From Desulfobacteraceae bacterium (GTDB taxonomy: Bacteria; Desulfobacterota; Desulfobacteria; Desulfobacterales; RPRI01), in assembly GCA_011391695.1 (NCBI GenBank), contig JAABQB010000003.1:1-64000 (forward strand): a DNA stretch of 64,000 bases, written 5' to 3'. Shown here in pieces: positions 1-8,247 of this stretch. A program made the translations under genes and the position numbers. Position 1 is the stretch's first letter; every line of letters starts with the position of its first letter. The notes below the pieces were generated by a model. It saw nothing but the letters and a program-made list of their open reading frames with translations, had not been told where the DNA came from and searched no databases.

Positions 1-11
1 CCGGATATTGA

Positions 12-99
12 TGGCGGAGGGAGTAGGATTCGAACCCACGGAGCCGTTAAGCTCAACGGTTTTCAAGACCGCCTCCTTAAACCACTCGGACATCCCTCC
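12..99 (-). tRNA. tRNA-Ser (anticodon UGA)
   Basis: Read on the minus strand this folds as an 88-nt class II tRNA with an encoded CCA end (12-14). The acceptor strands GGAGGGA and TCCCTCC pair fully. The anticodon loop CTTGAAA gives anticodon UGA, which reads UCA-type serine codons. A long variable arm (GAGC/GCTC stem) is typical of tRNA-Ser. It is not tRNA-Sec, which would have anticodon UCA and a longer acceptor/T domain. Confidence 0.95.
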
Positions 100-307
100 A
101 TGTTGAAGGTGTCCTCTCTAACATCTAATAACGTTTTGGTCAAGAAAATTGACATCTTCAAAGCGCTCATTGTAATAAAGCATAGTATGTTCAGGAAGTT
201 TTAACCGAAGCAAATATAATTGGTTGACATTTATAATGTTTTATGGTCTCTATTACTCCCTAAATTTTTATGTGTTCATGAATTATTTTGTTTGAAGGGG
301 ATAAAAA

Positions 308-781
308 ATGAAACAAAAATATGTCATTTTAAAAGATGCTGAAAAGAAAAATCTTATCATAAGAGAACATGCAGAGCTTGATAAGGAAATATATTCGCTG
401 CTATGCGAGGAAACATATGGAGATTCCAATGTAATAAAGGCTATTTCAGGTGGTAAGGAAGTTCTGATAGCCGCTCTTAGAACCAATAATTTTTATCCTC
501 CTATTTTGCAGGCAGGCAAAATATCGGATGCCGTGATGGCTGTTTATGCCTCCGGAAACACTCAGCCGGTAGAAATATATATTGATGATATCGAGCATCT
601 GGCTAAAGAACCGATAGAATTGCTGACTGATGATACTATCGAAAGCGAGTCTGAACAAATCGATGAAATCTTTGAAGAAAGCTTTGAGGAAAATTATGAA
701 GGAAAAGGCTCGATGGATAAGCTGAAAACAAGCATTAAAATAGCTGAAGACGAATTTGTTGATAATGAAGAAGACCTTTGA
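308..781 (+). CDS. acidic hypothetical protein, 157 aa
   Basis: I do not recognise this protein. The start ATG follows GAAGGGG at a suitable distance. The first two thirds look like a compact mixed alpha/beta domain, and the last third is very rich in Glu and Asp and probably disordered or helical. There is no signal peptide, membrane segment or cysteine pair that suggests a cofactor. It stands alone between a divergent tRNA-Ser and the hydrogenase genes, separated from the latter by about 230 bp of AT-rich DNA, so its link to the hydrogenase is uncertain. Coding is supported by frame length and codon use similar to its neighbours. Confidence 0.75.
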   Translation: MKQKYVILKDAEKKNLIIREHAELDKEIYSLLCEETYGDSNVIKAISGGKEVLIAALRTNNFYPPILQAGKISDAVMAVYASGNTQPVEIYIDDIEHLAKEPIELLTDDTIESESEQIDEIFEESFEENYEGKGSMDKLKTSIKIAEDEFVDNEEDL

Positions 782-878
782 TTTTATGGCTCATGACATT
801 TTAATCAACCTTTTTCGGCAATCCATTATATTGTAATCATTAACGATTTATGTATATAATTTCAAAGATAATATTTAT

Positions 879-907
879 TTGACTCGTATCTTGTAATATT
901 GTAATAA
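879..907 (+). promoter_or_regulatory. possible sigma70-type promoter for the hydrogenase operon
   Basis: TTGACT (879-884) lies 17 bp before the AT-rich hexamer TAATAA (902-907), about 100 bp upstream of the small-subunit start. The -35 match is good and the -10 match is weak. The surrounding 782-1010 interval is AT-rich and otherwise featureless. Confidence 0.3.
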
Positions 908-1010
908 TCACAGATAGATAATAAATAGAATTCATTCTTGATCTTTGAGTTGGCCTTGAGGGTTATTGTCAGTTTATTAGGACTTTATCAACACATCAGA
1001 GGAGGTGCCG

Positions 1011-1952
1011 ATGGAAAAGGAAAGGGATTTTTTTGAAAAATTAGAGAAAAAAGGAGTCTCAAGAAGAGACTTCATGAGGTACTGTACCTTTCTCACTGCC
1101 ACAATGGGGCTATCATCGTCGTTTGTTCCAAGGGTAGCCGAGGTATTTGCGGCTCCGGTGCAGCGTCCACCTGTGGTATGGCTCCAGTTTGCGGAATGTA
1201 CAGGATGCACGGAATCTTTATTGCGATCGATGTATCCGGGAATTGACCAGCTTGTTCTTGAATTTCTTTCAATAGAATATCATGAAACAATCATGGCAGC
1301 TGCCGGCAAGCAGGCTGAAGAAAATCTTCACAATGCAGTCAAGAAGTACGAAGGAAAGTTCGTATGCGTGGTCGAAGGCGGTGTAGCCACAAAATATGAC
1401 GGAGCATACGGGAAAATCGGGGGGAAGACTTTCCTCCAGATTGCCAAAGAAGTATGCCCCAAAGCCGCTGCGGTAATATGTTACGGAACGTGCTCTTCAT
1501 TCGGCGGCGTTCAGGCGGCAAAGCCTAATCCGGGCGGATATAAGGGAGTTGGTGAAGCAATCGGCATTAAGACTCTCAACATTCCGGGATGCCCCCCGAA
1601 CCCTGTCAACCTGGTTGGTACAATAGTCAACTATCTCCTCCTTGGCAAGCTTCCTGCTCTCGATAATCTTGGAAGACCTCAATTTGCCTTTGGAAAAACG
1701 ATTCACGATCAATGTCCGAGAAGGTCTCATTTTGAAAACGCCGAGTTTGTAACCCAGTTCGGTTCCAAAGAGGCTGCAATGGGTTATTGTCTTTACAAGA
1801 TGGGATGCAGAGGTCCTGAAACATACAACAACTGCCCTATAGCAAAATTCAACGACGGCACGAGCTGGCCTGTTGAAGCAGGACATCCCTGTCTTGGCTG
1901 CAGCGAACCGAATTTCTGGGACAAGATGAGTCCGTTCTACCAGGAAATGTAA
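1011..1952 (+). CDS. hynB: periplasmic [NiFe] hydrogenase small subunit (Tat-exported)
   Basis: This is the electron-transfer subunit of a group 1 uptake hydrogenase. It carries three Fe-S clusters between the Ni-Fe site and a periplasmic acceptor. The N-terminus has a twin-arginine signal (SRRDFMRYC) followed by a hydrophobic stretch ending near VFAAP. Proximal cluster ligands are visible in the ECTGCTES, CYGTCSSFGG and GCPPNP segments, and distal ones in HDQCPRRSHF and GYCLYKMGC. The medial motif (NCPIAKF, then GHPCLGCSEP) keeps Pro in the WPVEAGHPC segment, which predicts a [3Fe-4S] medial cluster as in standard [NiFe] enzymes, whereas classical [NiFeSe] enzymes have a fourth Cys. There is no C-terminal membrane helix. 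ATG 1011 is preferred over GTG 1005 because GAGGAGG then sits about 6 bp upstream. Confidence 0.95.
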   Translation: MEKERDFFEKLEKKGVSRRDFMRYCTFLTATMGLSSSFVPRVAEVFAAPVQRPPVVWLQFAECTGCTESLLRSMYPGIDQLVLEFLSIEYHETIMAAAGKQAEENLHNAVKKYEGKFVCVVEGGVATKYDGAYGKIGGKTFLQIAKEVCPKAAAVICYGTCSSFGGVQAAKPNPGGYKGVGEAIGIKTLNIPGCPPNPVNLVGTIVNYLLLGKLPALDNLGRPQFAFGKTIHDQCPRRSHFENAEFVTQFGSKEAAMGYCLYKMGCRGPETYNNCPIAKFNDGTSWPVEAGHPCLGCSEPNFWDKMSPFYQEM

Positions 1953-2011
1953 AAACATATTTTATCATTTTTTAAATAACAATCCTTTTTAGAAAAAAGG
2001 GAGGAGATAAT

Positions 2012-3652
2012 ATGGGTGAAAGAATTACGATAGATCCGATTACCAGAATAGAAGGCCACCTTCGAATCGAAGTCGAAGTGGCCGGAGGAAAAGTAGTAAA
2101 TGCCTGGAGTTCAGGTCAGATGTTCAGAGGTATTGAAATGATTCTCCAGGGCCGCGACCCACGCGATGCACAGCATTTTGTTCAACGCTCCTGCGGGGTC
2201 TGAACGTACACACATGCTTTGTCCTCGGTGAGGGCAGTCGAAGATGCAGTAAAGGTAAAAATTCCTAAAAACGCGCGCATAATCAGAAATCTTCTCCACG
2301 GCGCGCAATTCCAGCACGACCATATAGTTCATTTCTATCATCTCCATGCGCTTGACTGGGTTGATATAGTAAGCGCTCTCAGCGCAGATCCGGCAAAAAC
2401 AGCCGCTCTGGCCGATAATGTAAGCAATGCGCCATGGGGCGGTGCGGTATATTTCAAAGAAGTCCAGCAAAGGATCAAAACATTTGTTGACAGCGGACAG
2501 CTTGGTCCCTTCAACAATGCTTACTGGGGACATCCTGCCTACAAGCTTCCTCCTGAAGCAAACCTGATGGCTACCGCACATTATATTGAAGCATTAAAAC
2601 TTCAAGCGAAAGCAGCCAGAATGCATGCAATATTTGGCGGAAAGAATCCTCACCTCCAGTCACTGGTAGTGGGTGGGGTAACATGCGTTGCAGATCTTAC
2701 CCCTGATCGCATAGCAGAATTTTTGTATATTACAAAGGAGACACAGGAATTTATTAATAAAGTATATATTCCCGACCTGCTGGCAGTTGCTTCGTTCTAC
2801 AAGGACTGGGGCGCAATAGGCGGAACGACTAACTTCCTCGCGTGGGGTGACCTCCCAATGGGCGATAATGAACCTGAAAGCCTTTTTATGCCAAGAGGAG
2901 TTATAATGAAGAGAGATATCGCCGGAATGAAGATGGCAATTCAGGAGAAGGTCACAGAGCACGTTGCGCACGGATGGTACGAGGATGGAGATGCAAAACA
3001 TCCATACATAGGTGAGACCAAGCCAAAACACGGCGATTACGTGACGGACAAGAAATACTCATGGTTCAAGGCTCCACGTTATGACGGTGAGCCCTGCGAA
3101 GTCGGCCCGCTTGCACGTGTTCTCGTTGCCTATGGCAAAGGCAAAAAAGAGATCAAGGATCTTGTCGATGACACACTGAAGAAACTGGGCGTTCCGGTCC
3201 AAGCTCTCTTCTCCACCCTTGGAAGGACTGCCGCAAGAGGTCTTGAAACAGTTGCAATAGGCAACGCAATGCCCGGCTGGGTTATGGAGCTCATTGATAA
3301 TCTTAAAAGCGGTGACACCGCTACTTACACGCCGTGGGAAATGCCGAACAGCGCCATGGGTGTCGGTCTGAATGACGTTGCAAGAGGATCCCTCGGCCAC
3401 TGGATCAATATTGAAAACAAGGTTATCAAGAATTACCAGTATGTCGTTCCTTCAACATGGAACCTTGGTCCAAGATGTGAAAAAGGCAAACTGGGCCCGG
3501 TTGAAGAAGCGCTTATCGGGACACCGGTTGCCGATCCCAAGAGGCCGCTTGAAGTTCTGCGCACGGTACATTCCTTTGATCCATGTATCGCATGCGGTGT
3601 GCATATAATCGATCCGGAATCAAATCAGGTTTACGATATAAAAGTTCTGTAA
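2012..3652 (+). CDS. hynA: [NiFe] hydrogenase large subunit, selenoprotein with Sec in the L1 motif
   Basis: Catalytic subunit for H2 oxidation, 546 aa when the in-frame TGA at 2201-2203 is read as selenocysteine. Both halves are hydrogenase: residues 1-63 end in the L1 motif QRSCGV, then Sec64, then [15 protein letters not shown], with no frame change or missing residue. The normal motif is RxCGxCxxxH, so Sec replaces the second Cys, equivalent to bridging Cys68 of the D. gigas enzyme. The C-terminal L5 motif DPCIACGVH keeps Cys525 and Cys528 and the His after which the maturation protease cuts, leaving a 15-residue tail for removal. Known [NiFeSe] hydrogenases instead carry Sec at the first L5 position. 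A hairpin resembling a bacterial SECIS follows the UGA. GGGAGGAG precedes the ATG, and the gene is co-oriented 59 bp behind the small subunit. A nonsense mutation or sequencing error cannot be fully excluded. Confidence 0.9.
2220..2236 (+). promoter_or_regulatory. putative bacterial SECIS element in the hydrogenase large-subunit gene
   Basis: TGTCCTC (2220-2226) pairs with GAGGGCA (2230-2236) through seven base pairs, one of them a U-G wobble, closing the triloop GGT (2227-2229). The loop starts 23 nt after the UGA. A short stem with G in the first two loop positions, 16-37 nt after UGA, fits the general bacterial SECIS model recognised by SelB. The region also encodes the conserved HALSSVRAV segment, so it serves as codons and RNA structure at once. 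Confidence 0.75.
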
Positions 3653-3670
3653 ACATGTTTTTTTAAATTC

Positions 3671-3718
3671 ATCCCTTCGGTTTTCACTACGCACGGAAGA
3701 CCGAAGGGATTTTTTTTG
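3671..3718 (+). terminator. Rho-independent terminator after the hydrogenase structural genes
   Basis: ATCCCTTCGGT (3671-3681) pairs perfectly with ACCGAAGGGAT (3700-3710), followed directly by a run of T. It separates the hydrogenase structural genes from the maturation gene cluster. Confidence 0.9.
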
Positions 3719-3834
3719 CCTTTACATGTTCTTTTTTAATAACATGGTCTTGATTCCCCTGCTGAAAGCCGATATGAAAAAACGGTCTGATTTTTTACAA
3801 AGCCATCATCAAATAATTATCTGAAAGACACGAA

Positions 3835-4329
3835 ATGACACAAAAACAGATCATGATCCTTGGAGTAGGCTGCATACTTTTTACTGACGAGGGTTTTGGA
3901 ATACGCGTTATTGAAAAAATACAGGAGCTTTACGAGTTTCCGGAAAATGTCTCGGTGGTTGACGGCGGTGTTCTTGGTCTTAATCTCCTTGGTGTCATAT
4001 CCGAAGCCGACCACCTTATTGTGGTGGATGCTGTAAGAAACAAAGGTGAAGCAGGATCTCTTTACCGCCTTGAAGGAGATGCTATTCCAGATCGGATAAG
4101 GGCTAAAAACTCACTTCACCAGGTCGATTTTCTTGAGGCATTGACTATGTGCCAGGCTCTTGATAAGGTCCCGGAAACGGTGATTCTTGGTGTTGAACCC
4201 GAGGATATCGATACTCTTGGACTCGATCTTACTCCGGTGACGAAACCAAAGATTGAGCCTATGATCGGAATGGTTTTAAAAGAGCTTGACCGTCTTGGAG
4301 TCAGCTATCAGAAGAGGAGCGGTTTATAA
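3835..4329 (+). CDS. hydrogenase maturation protease (HybD/HyaD/HycI family, M52)
   Basis: Endopeptidase that removes the C-terminal tail of the hydrogenase large subunit after nickel is inserted. The 164-aa length is normal. The N-terminal motif LGVGCILFTDEGFG matches the family pattern GxGNxLxxDDGxG, with Glu19 in the nickel-sensing acidic position. VVDAV supplies the second acid, and the SLHQVDFLEAL segment supplies the conserved His. Its likely substrate is the large subunit at 2012-3652, whose tail follows DPCIACGVH. The stop overlaps the hypC start by one base, so the two are translationally coupled. The ATG has only a weak ribosome binding site. Confidence 0.93.
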   Translation: MTQKQIMILGVGCILFTDEGFGIRVIEKIQELYEFPENVSVVDGGVLGLNLLGVISEADHLIVVDAVRNKGEAGSLYRLEGDAIPDRIRAKNSLHQVDFLEALTMCQALDKVPETVILGVEPEDIDTLGLDLTPVTKPKIEPMIGMVLKELDRLGVSYQKRSGL

Positions 4330-4568
4330 TGTGCCTTGCTATTCCTTCAAAAATTGTAAAGATTGAAAACAACATCGGCATAATAGATGTGGATGGAGTT
4401 CAAAGAACTGCAAGTCTGCTTCTTCTGGAGGATCCGAAGGTGGGAGAATACGTGATAGTGCATGCCGGCTTTGCGATAAAAAAGATTGATGAAGAGGCGG
4501 CTATGGAAACCCTTATGGTTCTTCGGGAAGCGCTTGCTTTTGCGGAAAAAGAAAAACCGGACGCCTGA
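4329..4568 (+). CDS. hypC: hydrogenase maturation chaperone HypC/HupF
   Basis: Small chaperone that, with HypD, carries the Fe(CN)2CO unit and delivers it to the large-subunit precursor. The N-terminal MCLAIPSKIV is diagnostic, with the essential Cys2 exposed after removal of Met. A beta-rich OB-like fold follows (DVDGVQRTASLLLLEDPKVGEYVIVHAGFAI). The 79-aa length is normal. The start is fused to the stop of the maturation protease (TAATG). Confidence 0.96.
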   Translation: MCLAIPSKIVKIENNIGIIDVDGVQRTASLLLLEDPKVGEYVIVHAGFAIKKIDEEAAMETLMVLREALAFAEKEKPDA

Positions 4569-4652
4569 TCATTTGCTGTTCCCTCCAAAAAGTGAGACCT
4601 TCGAAGAACATCCAATTTTGCTCAAGTACAAGGAAGGCGATAATAAAGGCTT

Positions 4653-4727
4653 AGGTTCATGGTTCATAGTTCCTGGTTCCTGGTTAAAAGAATAAACCAG
4701 AAACTACAAACCAGAGACCAGAAACCG
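4653..4727. repeat. imperfect inverted repeat of GGTTC/GGTTT units
   Basis: Short units such as GGTTCATGGTTC and CCTGGTTCCTGGTT (4653-4685) are mirrored by AACCAGAAAC and AACCAGAGACC units (4694-4727) around an A-rich centre. RNA from either strand could form a long imperfect hairpin. It lies in the hypC-hypF gap and resembles other low-complexity palindromic spacers in this window, for example at 47294-47380. Confidence 0.6.
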
Positions 4728-4785
4728 AGTCTTTAAAGAAATCGGGCAAAAGGGGATGTTATGCAAAGGTCTCAAAAGGATTTTC

Positions 4786-7062
4786 ATGCAAAGAGAGTAC
4801 ATTGCAAGAAGAATCGAAGTAGAAGGCATTGTGCAGGGTGTCGGTTTTCGTCCCTTTGTTTATCAGCTTGCAAACCGCCATAACCTGAAAGGAGAAGTAT
4901 TAAACACCTCCTCCGGAGTATCAATCCACGTTGAAGGTATTGATAAAGATATAGAATCATTCTGCCGGGAACTGAAAAAAAACGGTCCGCCGCTCGCCCA
5001 TATCACCTATGTTTCAGATTATCCCGAAATTGTGAAAAACCATGATAGTTTTTTAATTGCAGGAAGCAGGCCGGATGCTTACCGGTCAGTCCTTATCTCG
5101 CCTGATGTAAGCATTTGTGATGACTGCCTGAAGGAGCTTTTCGACACCAAAGACCGCAGATTCAGTTATCCTTTTATCAACTGCACAAACTGCGGGCCAA
5201 GATATACCATAATAGACGATATCCCCTATGACAGGCCGAACACTTCCATGAAACATTTCAGGATGTGCGGCAAATGCCAGGCGGAGTACGATGATCCGGG
5301 AAACAGGAGATTTCATGCCCAGCCGAATGCATGCCATGATTGCGGTCCTTCTTTAACTCTTTATGACAACAGCAAAAAATTGATTGACGGAAAAAATCCG
5401 GTTGAAACAACTGCCTCGCTTTTAAGGCAGGGTTTCATTGTTGCAATAAAAGGTCTTGGCGGTTTTCATCTTGCAGCAGATGCTGAAAATGACAAAGCCG
5501 TTTGCGCACTTAGAAAAAGAAAGGCAAGAGAGGAAAAACCCTTTGCGATCATGTCCTTTGATTTAGAGAGAATAAAAAGATTTGCCGTAATGGAACCGGA
5601 GGAAGAGGCTCTTTTATCATCATACCGACGACCCATCGTCCTTCTAAAAAAAAAGGAACCGAACCCTCTTTCTCGCGAAGTATCACCGAAAAACAAATAT
5701 TTCGGGACTATGCTTCCCTATACCCCGCTTCATTACCTTCTCATGCGGCACGATTTTACAGCTCTTGTTATGACAAGCGGAAACAGGAGCGAAGAGCCGA
5801 TTTCAATCGACAACGAAGATGCATTCAACAGATTTTCTGATATTGCCGATTTTTATCTGACTCACAACAGGGATATTTATTTAAGAAGCGATGATTCAAT
5901 AGTAAAAAGGACTGCAGGAGAGACAAGGTTCATCAGACGTTCAAGGGGATATGTGCCGACGCCTGTGTTTCTGAACAGAACTATGCAGCCTGTTCTTGCC
6001 TGCGGGGCCGAATTGAAAAATACGGTCTGCATTACGAAAGACGACAAGGCATTTGTAAGCCAGCATATAGGGGATCTTGAAAATCTTTCCACTCTTGAGT
6101 TCTTTGAGCTTACCATCCGGCATATGAAGAGAATCCTCGATGTAGATCCACAGGTTGTGGCCTGCGATCTTCATCCCGATTATCTGAGCACTAAATATGC
6201 CCTCTCGCGTAAAAATGTTAAAGTCGTCAGGGTTCAGCACCATCACGCGCATATTGCAGGCTGCATGGCTGAGAACATGATTGACGGTCCTGTTATCGGA
6301 CTCGCTTTTGACGGCACAGGCTATGGAGAAGATGGCAAAATATGGGGCGGAGAGATACTGATTACCGAAGGAAGCCGGTTTACAAGAGCGGCCCATATCT
6401 CCTATATCCCGATGCCGGGAAGCGCTGCGGCCATTAAGGAGCCATGGCGCATGGCCGCAAGTTATCTTTATGATGCTTTCGGCGAAGAGATGTGGGGATT
6501 GAATATTCCTCTTCTAAAGGAAAACGGCAGAGATAAAATCAGGTTCATTATCGACATGATTTCAAAAAGAATCAATTCGCCTGAAACATCGAGCCTGGGA
6601 AGACTTTTTGACGGCATTTCCGCTATTATCGGAATTAGAAACCATGTCTGCTTTGAAGGTCAGGCTGCAATGGAGCTTGAGATGCTGTCCGATGAAAGCA
6701 CAACAGAAACTTATGATTATGAATGGATATCGGATGATAATGTGTACAAAATTTTAACGGCGCCTATTATTAAAGGTATTGTTGCCGATGTTCATAACGG
6801 GGTTCATCCGCCAGTAATTGGCGGAAAATTTCACGGAACATTGATACGTATTTTTATTGAGCTGTGTAAAATTATAAAAAAAGATACAGATATTGAGAGA
6901 GTGGCTTTAAGCGGCGGTGTATTCCAGAATTCAATACTTTTATCCGGTATGATCAACGCCCTTGAAGAAAACGGATTTAAAGTTTATACACATAAACTTG
7001 TTCCTGCAAATGACGGTGGAATTTCACTGGGACAGGCGATATTAGCCGGGATGGATATATAA
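4786..7062 (+). CDS. hypF: carbamoyltransferase HypF
   Basis: HypF converts carbamoyl phosphate to an adenylated carbamate and transfers it to HypE for cyanide ligand synthesis. All expected domains are present in order: an N-terminal acylphosphatase domain (VEGIVQGVGFRPFVYQLA), paired zinc fingers (CDDC ... CTNCGP, then CGKC ... CHDCGP), a YrdC-like ATP domain (IKGLGGFHLAADA), and a Kae1-like C-terminal domain with the metal-binding VQHHHAHIAGCMAEN. The length of 758 aa is typical. ATG 4786 is preferred because AAAAGGA lies 5 bp upstream; the in-frame ATG at 4756 directly abuts an AGGGG and would add ten unconserved residues. The stop is followed at once by hypD. Confidence 0.96.
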   Translation: MQREYIARRIEVEGIVQGVGFRPFVYQLANRHNLKGEVLNTSSGVSIHVEGIDKDIESFCRELKKNGPPLAHITYVSDYPEIVKNHDSFLIAGSRPDAYRSVLISPDVSICDDCLKELFDTKDRRFSYPFINCTNCGPRYTIIDDIPYDRPNTSMKHFRMCGKCQAEYDDPGNRRFHAQPNACHDCGPSLTLYDNSKKLIDGKNPVETTASLLRQGFIVAIKGLGGFHLAADAENDKAVCALRKRKAREEKPFAIMSFDLERIKRFAVMEPEEEALLSSYRRPIVLLKKKEPNPLSREVSPKNKYFGTMLPYTPLHYLLMRHDFTALVMTSGNRSEEPISIDNEDAFNRFSDIADFYLTHNRDIYLRSDDSIVKRTAGETRFIRRSRGYVPTPVFLNRTMQPVLACGAELKNTVCITKDDKAFVSQHIGDLENLSTLEFFELTIRHMKRILDVDPQVVACDLHPDYLSTKYALSRKNVKVVRVQHHHAHIAGCMAENMIDGPVIGLAFDGTGYGEDGKIWGGEILITEGSRFTRAAHISYIPMPGSAAAIKEPWRMAASYLYDAFGEEMWGLNIPLLKENGRDKIRFIIDMISKRINSPETSSLGRLFDGISAIIGIRNHVCFEGQAAMELEMLSDESTTETYDYEWISDDNVYKILTAPIIKGIVADVHNGVHPPVIGGKFHGTLIRIFIELCKIIKKDTDIERVALSGGVFQNSILLSGMINALEENGFKVYTHKLVPANDGGISLGQAILAGMDI

Positions 7063-7063
7063 T

Positions 7064-8158
7064 ATGACCATAAAACATGCAGACGAATACAGGGATCCTG
7101 ATATTTCCCGAAAACTTGTTGAACAGATAACTAACCTGAGTAAAACGAAAATCCGTTTGATGGAAGTATGCGGTACACATACCATGTCTATATTCAGAAA
7201 TGGTATTCGAAATCTGATACCGGAAACGATATCTCTGCTTTCGGGGCCTGGATGCCCCGTTTGTGTGACCGCTCAGAATGAAATAGATGCTTTTATTGAA
7301 ATATCGCAAAAACCGGATACCATTATAACAACCTTCGGCGATTTGATGAGGGTCCCCGGAACCGGTTCGTCCCTGCAAAAAGAGCGGGCAGGCGGCAAAG
7401 ATATCCGCATGGTCTATTCCACTTTTGACGCTATTGAAATTGCAAGGAAAAATCCTGATAAGAAAGTTATATTTCTAGGTGTCGGATTTGAGACGACCGC
7501 GCCGACTGTTGCCGCATCAATACTCTCAGCAAGAGATATGAAAATTGACAACTATTTTGTTTATTCAGCTCATAAAACAGTTCCCCTGGCCCTCTTCGCA
7601 CTCATGAAGACCGAAGGGATTAAAATAGACGGGTTTCTTCTGCCGGGGCATGTTTCAGTGATTATAGGAACCGGTGCGTATCTTCCTTTTTTCAATCAAT
7701 TTCAAATGCCCTGTGTAGTTGCCGGTTTTGAACCGTCCGATATTCTGCAGGCGATACTGATGCTTGTTGAACAGACAGAAAACAAAACTCCGGGGCTTGA
7801 AAACGCATACACGCGGGCTGTCTCTTTTGAAGGAAATGAAAAAGCGGTCAGGATAATGAATGATGTATTTGAACCGGCGGATGTTGCATGGCGCGGTATA
7901 GGGATTATTCCGGGAAGCGGGCTTAAAATCAGGGATGAATTTTCAGATTATGATGCCATGAAAAAGTTTGAAATAACTGAAAAAGATTCGAAAGAGCCTA
8001 ATGGATGCGCCTGCGGTGAAATTCTTACGGGTCTTAAAACCCCTGTTGAATGCCCTCTTTATAAAAAAATCTGCACACCGGTTGATCCTGTCGGGCCTTG
8101 CATGGTTTCAAGCGAAGGGACATGCGCGGCTTACTATAAGTACCATAGCAGTGATTAG
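7064..8158 (+). CDS. hypD: Fe-(CN)2CO assembly scaffold HypD
   Basis: Fe-S protein that with HypC forms the scaffold on which the Fe(CN)2CO group of [NiFe] hydrogenases is assembled. The redox motif EVCGTHT is at residues 35-40 and GPGCPVCVT follows. The C-terminal [4Fe-4S] Cys set can be read from GCACGEIL through TPVECPLY and KKICTPVDPVGPCMV. The 364-aa length is normal. The ATG is one base after the hypF stop, which indicates a tightly coupled operon. Confidence 0.97.
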   Translation: MTIKHADEYRDPDISRKLVEQITNLSKTKIRLMEVCGTHTMSIFRNGIRNLIPETISLLSGPGCPVCVTAQNEIDAFIEISQKPDTIITTFGDLMRVPGTGSSLQKERAGGKDIRMVYSTFDAIEIARKNPDKKVIFLGVGFETTAPTVAASILSARDMKIDNYFVYSAHKTVPLALFALMKTEGIKIDGFLLPGHVSVIIGTGAYLPFFNQFQMPCVVAGFEPSDILQAILMLVEQTENKTPGLENAYTRAVSFEGNEKAVRIMNDVFEPADVAWRGIGIIPGSGLKIRDEFSDYDAMKKFEITEKDSKEPNGCACGEILTGLKTPVECPLYKKICTPVDPVGPCMVSSEGTCAAYYKYHSSD

Positions 8159-8247
8159 AGTAAAGTGAATAAGGATTTAAGGGTTCCGGGGTTCAAGTGA
8201 CGCGAAGTGATTTGAAAATCCCCAAAAAGCTCATTAAGGGTAGAAAG

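Noticed and set aside
12-99. Possible tRNA-Sec next to the selenoprotein gene
   Set aside because: The anticodon is UGA, which reads serine codons, and the length is 88 nt. tRNA-Sec needs anticodon UCA.
2201-2203. TGA as a true stop making the hydrogenase large subunit a pseudogene
   Set aside because: The reading frame continues for 482 codons of intact hydrogenase with the exact L1 motif flanking the TGA, a SECIS-like hairpin follows, and another selenoprotein gene is in the window. Sequencing error remains possible but less likely.
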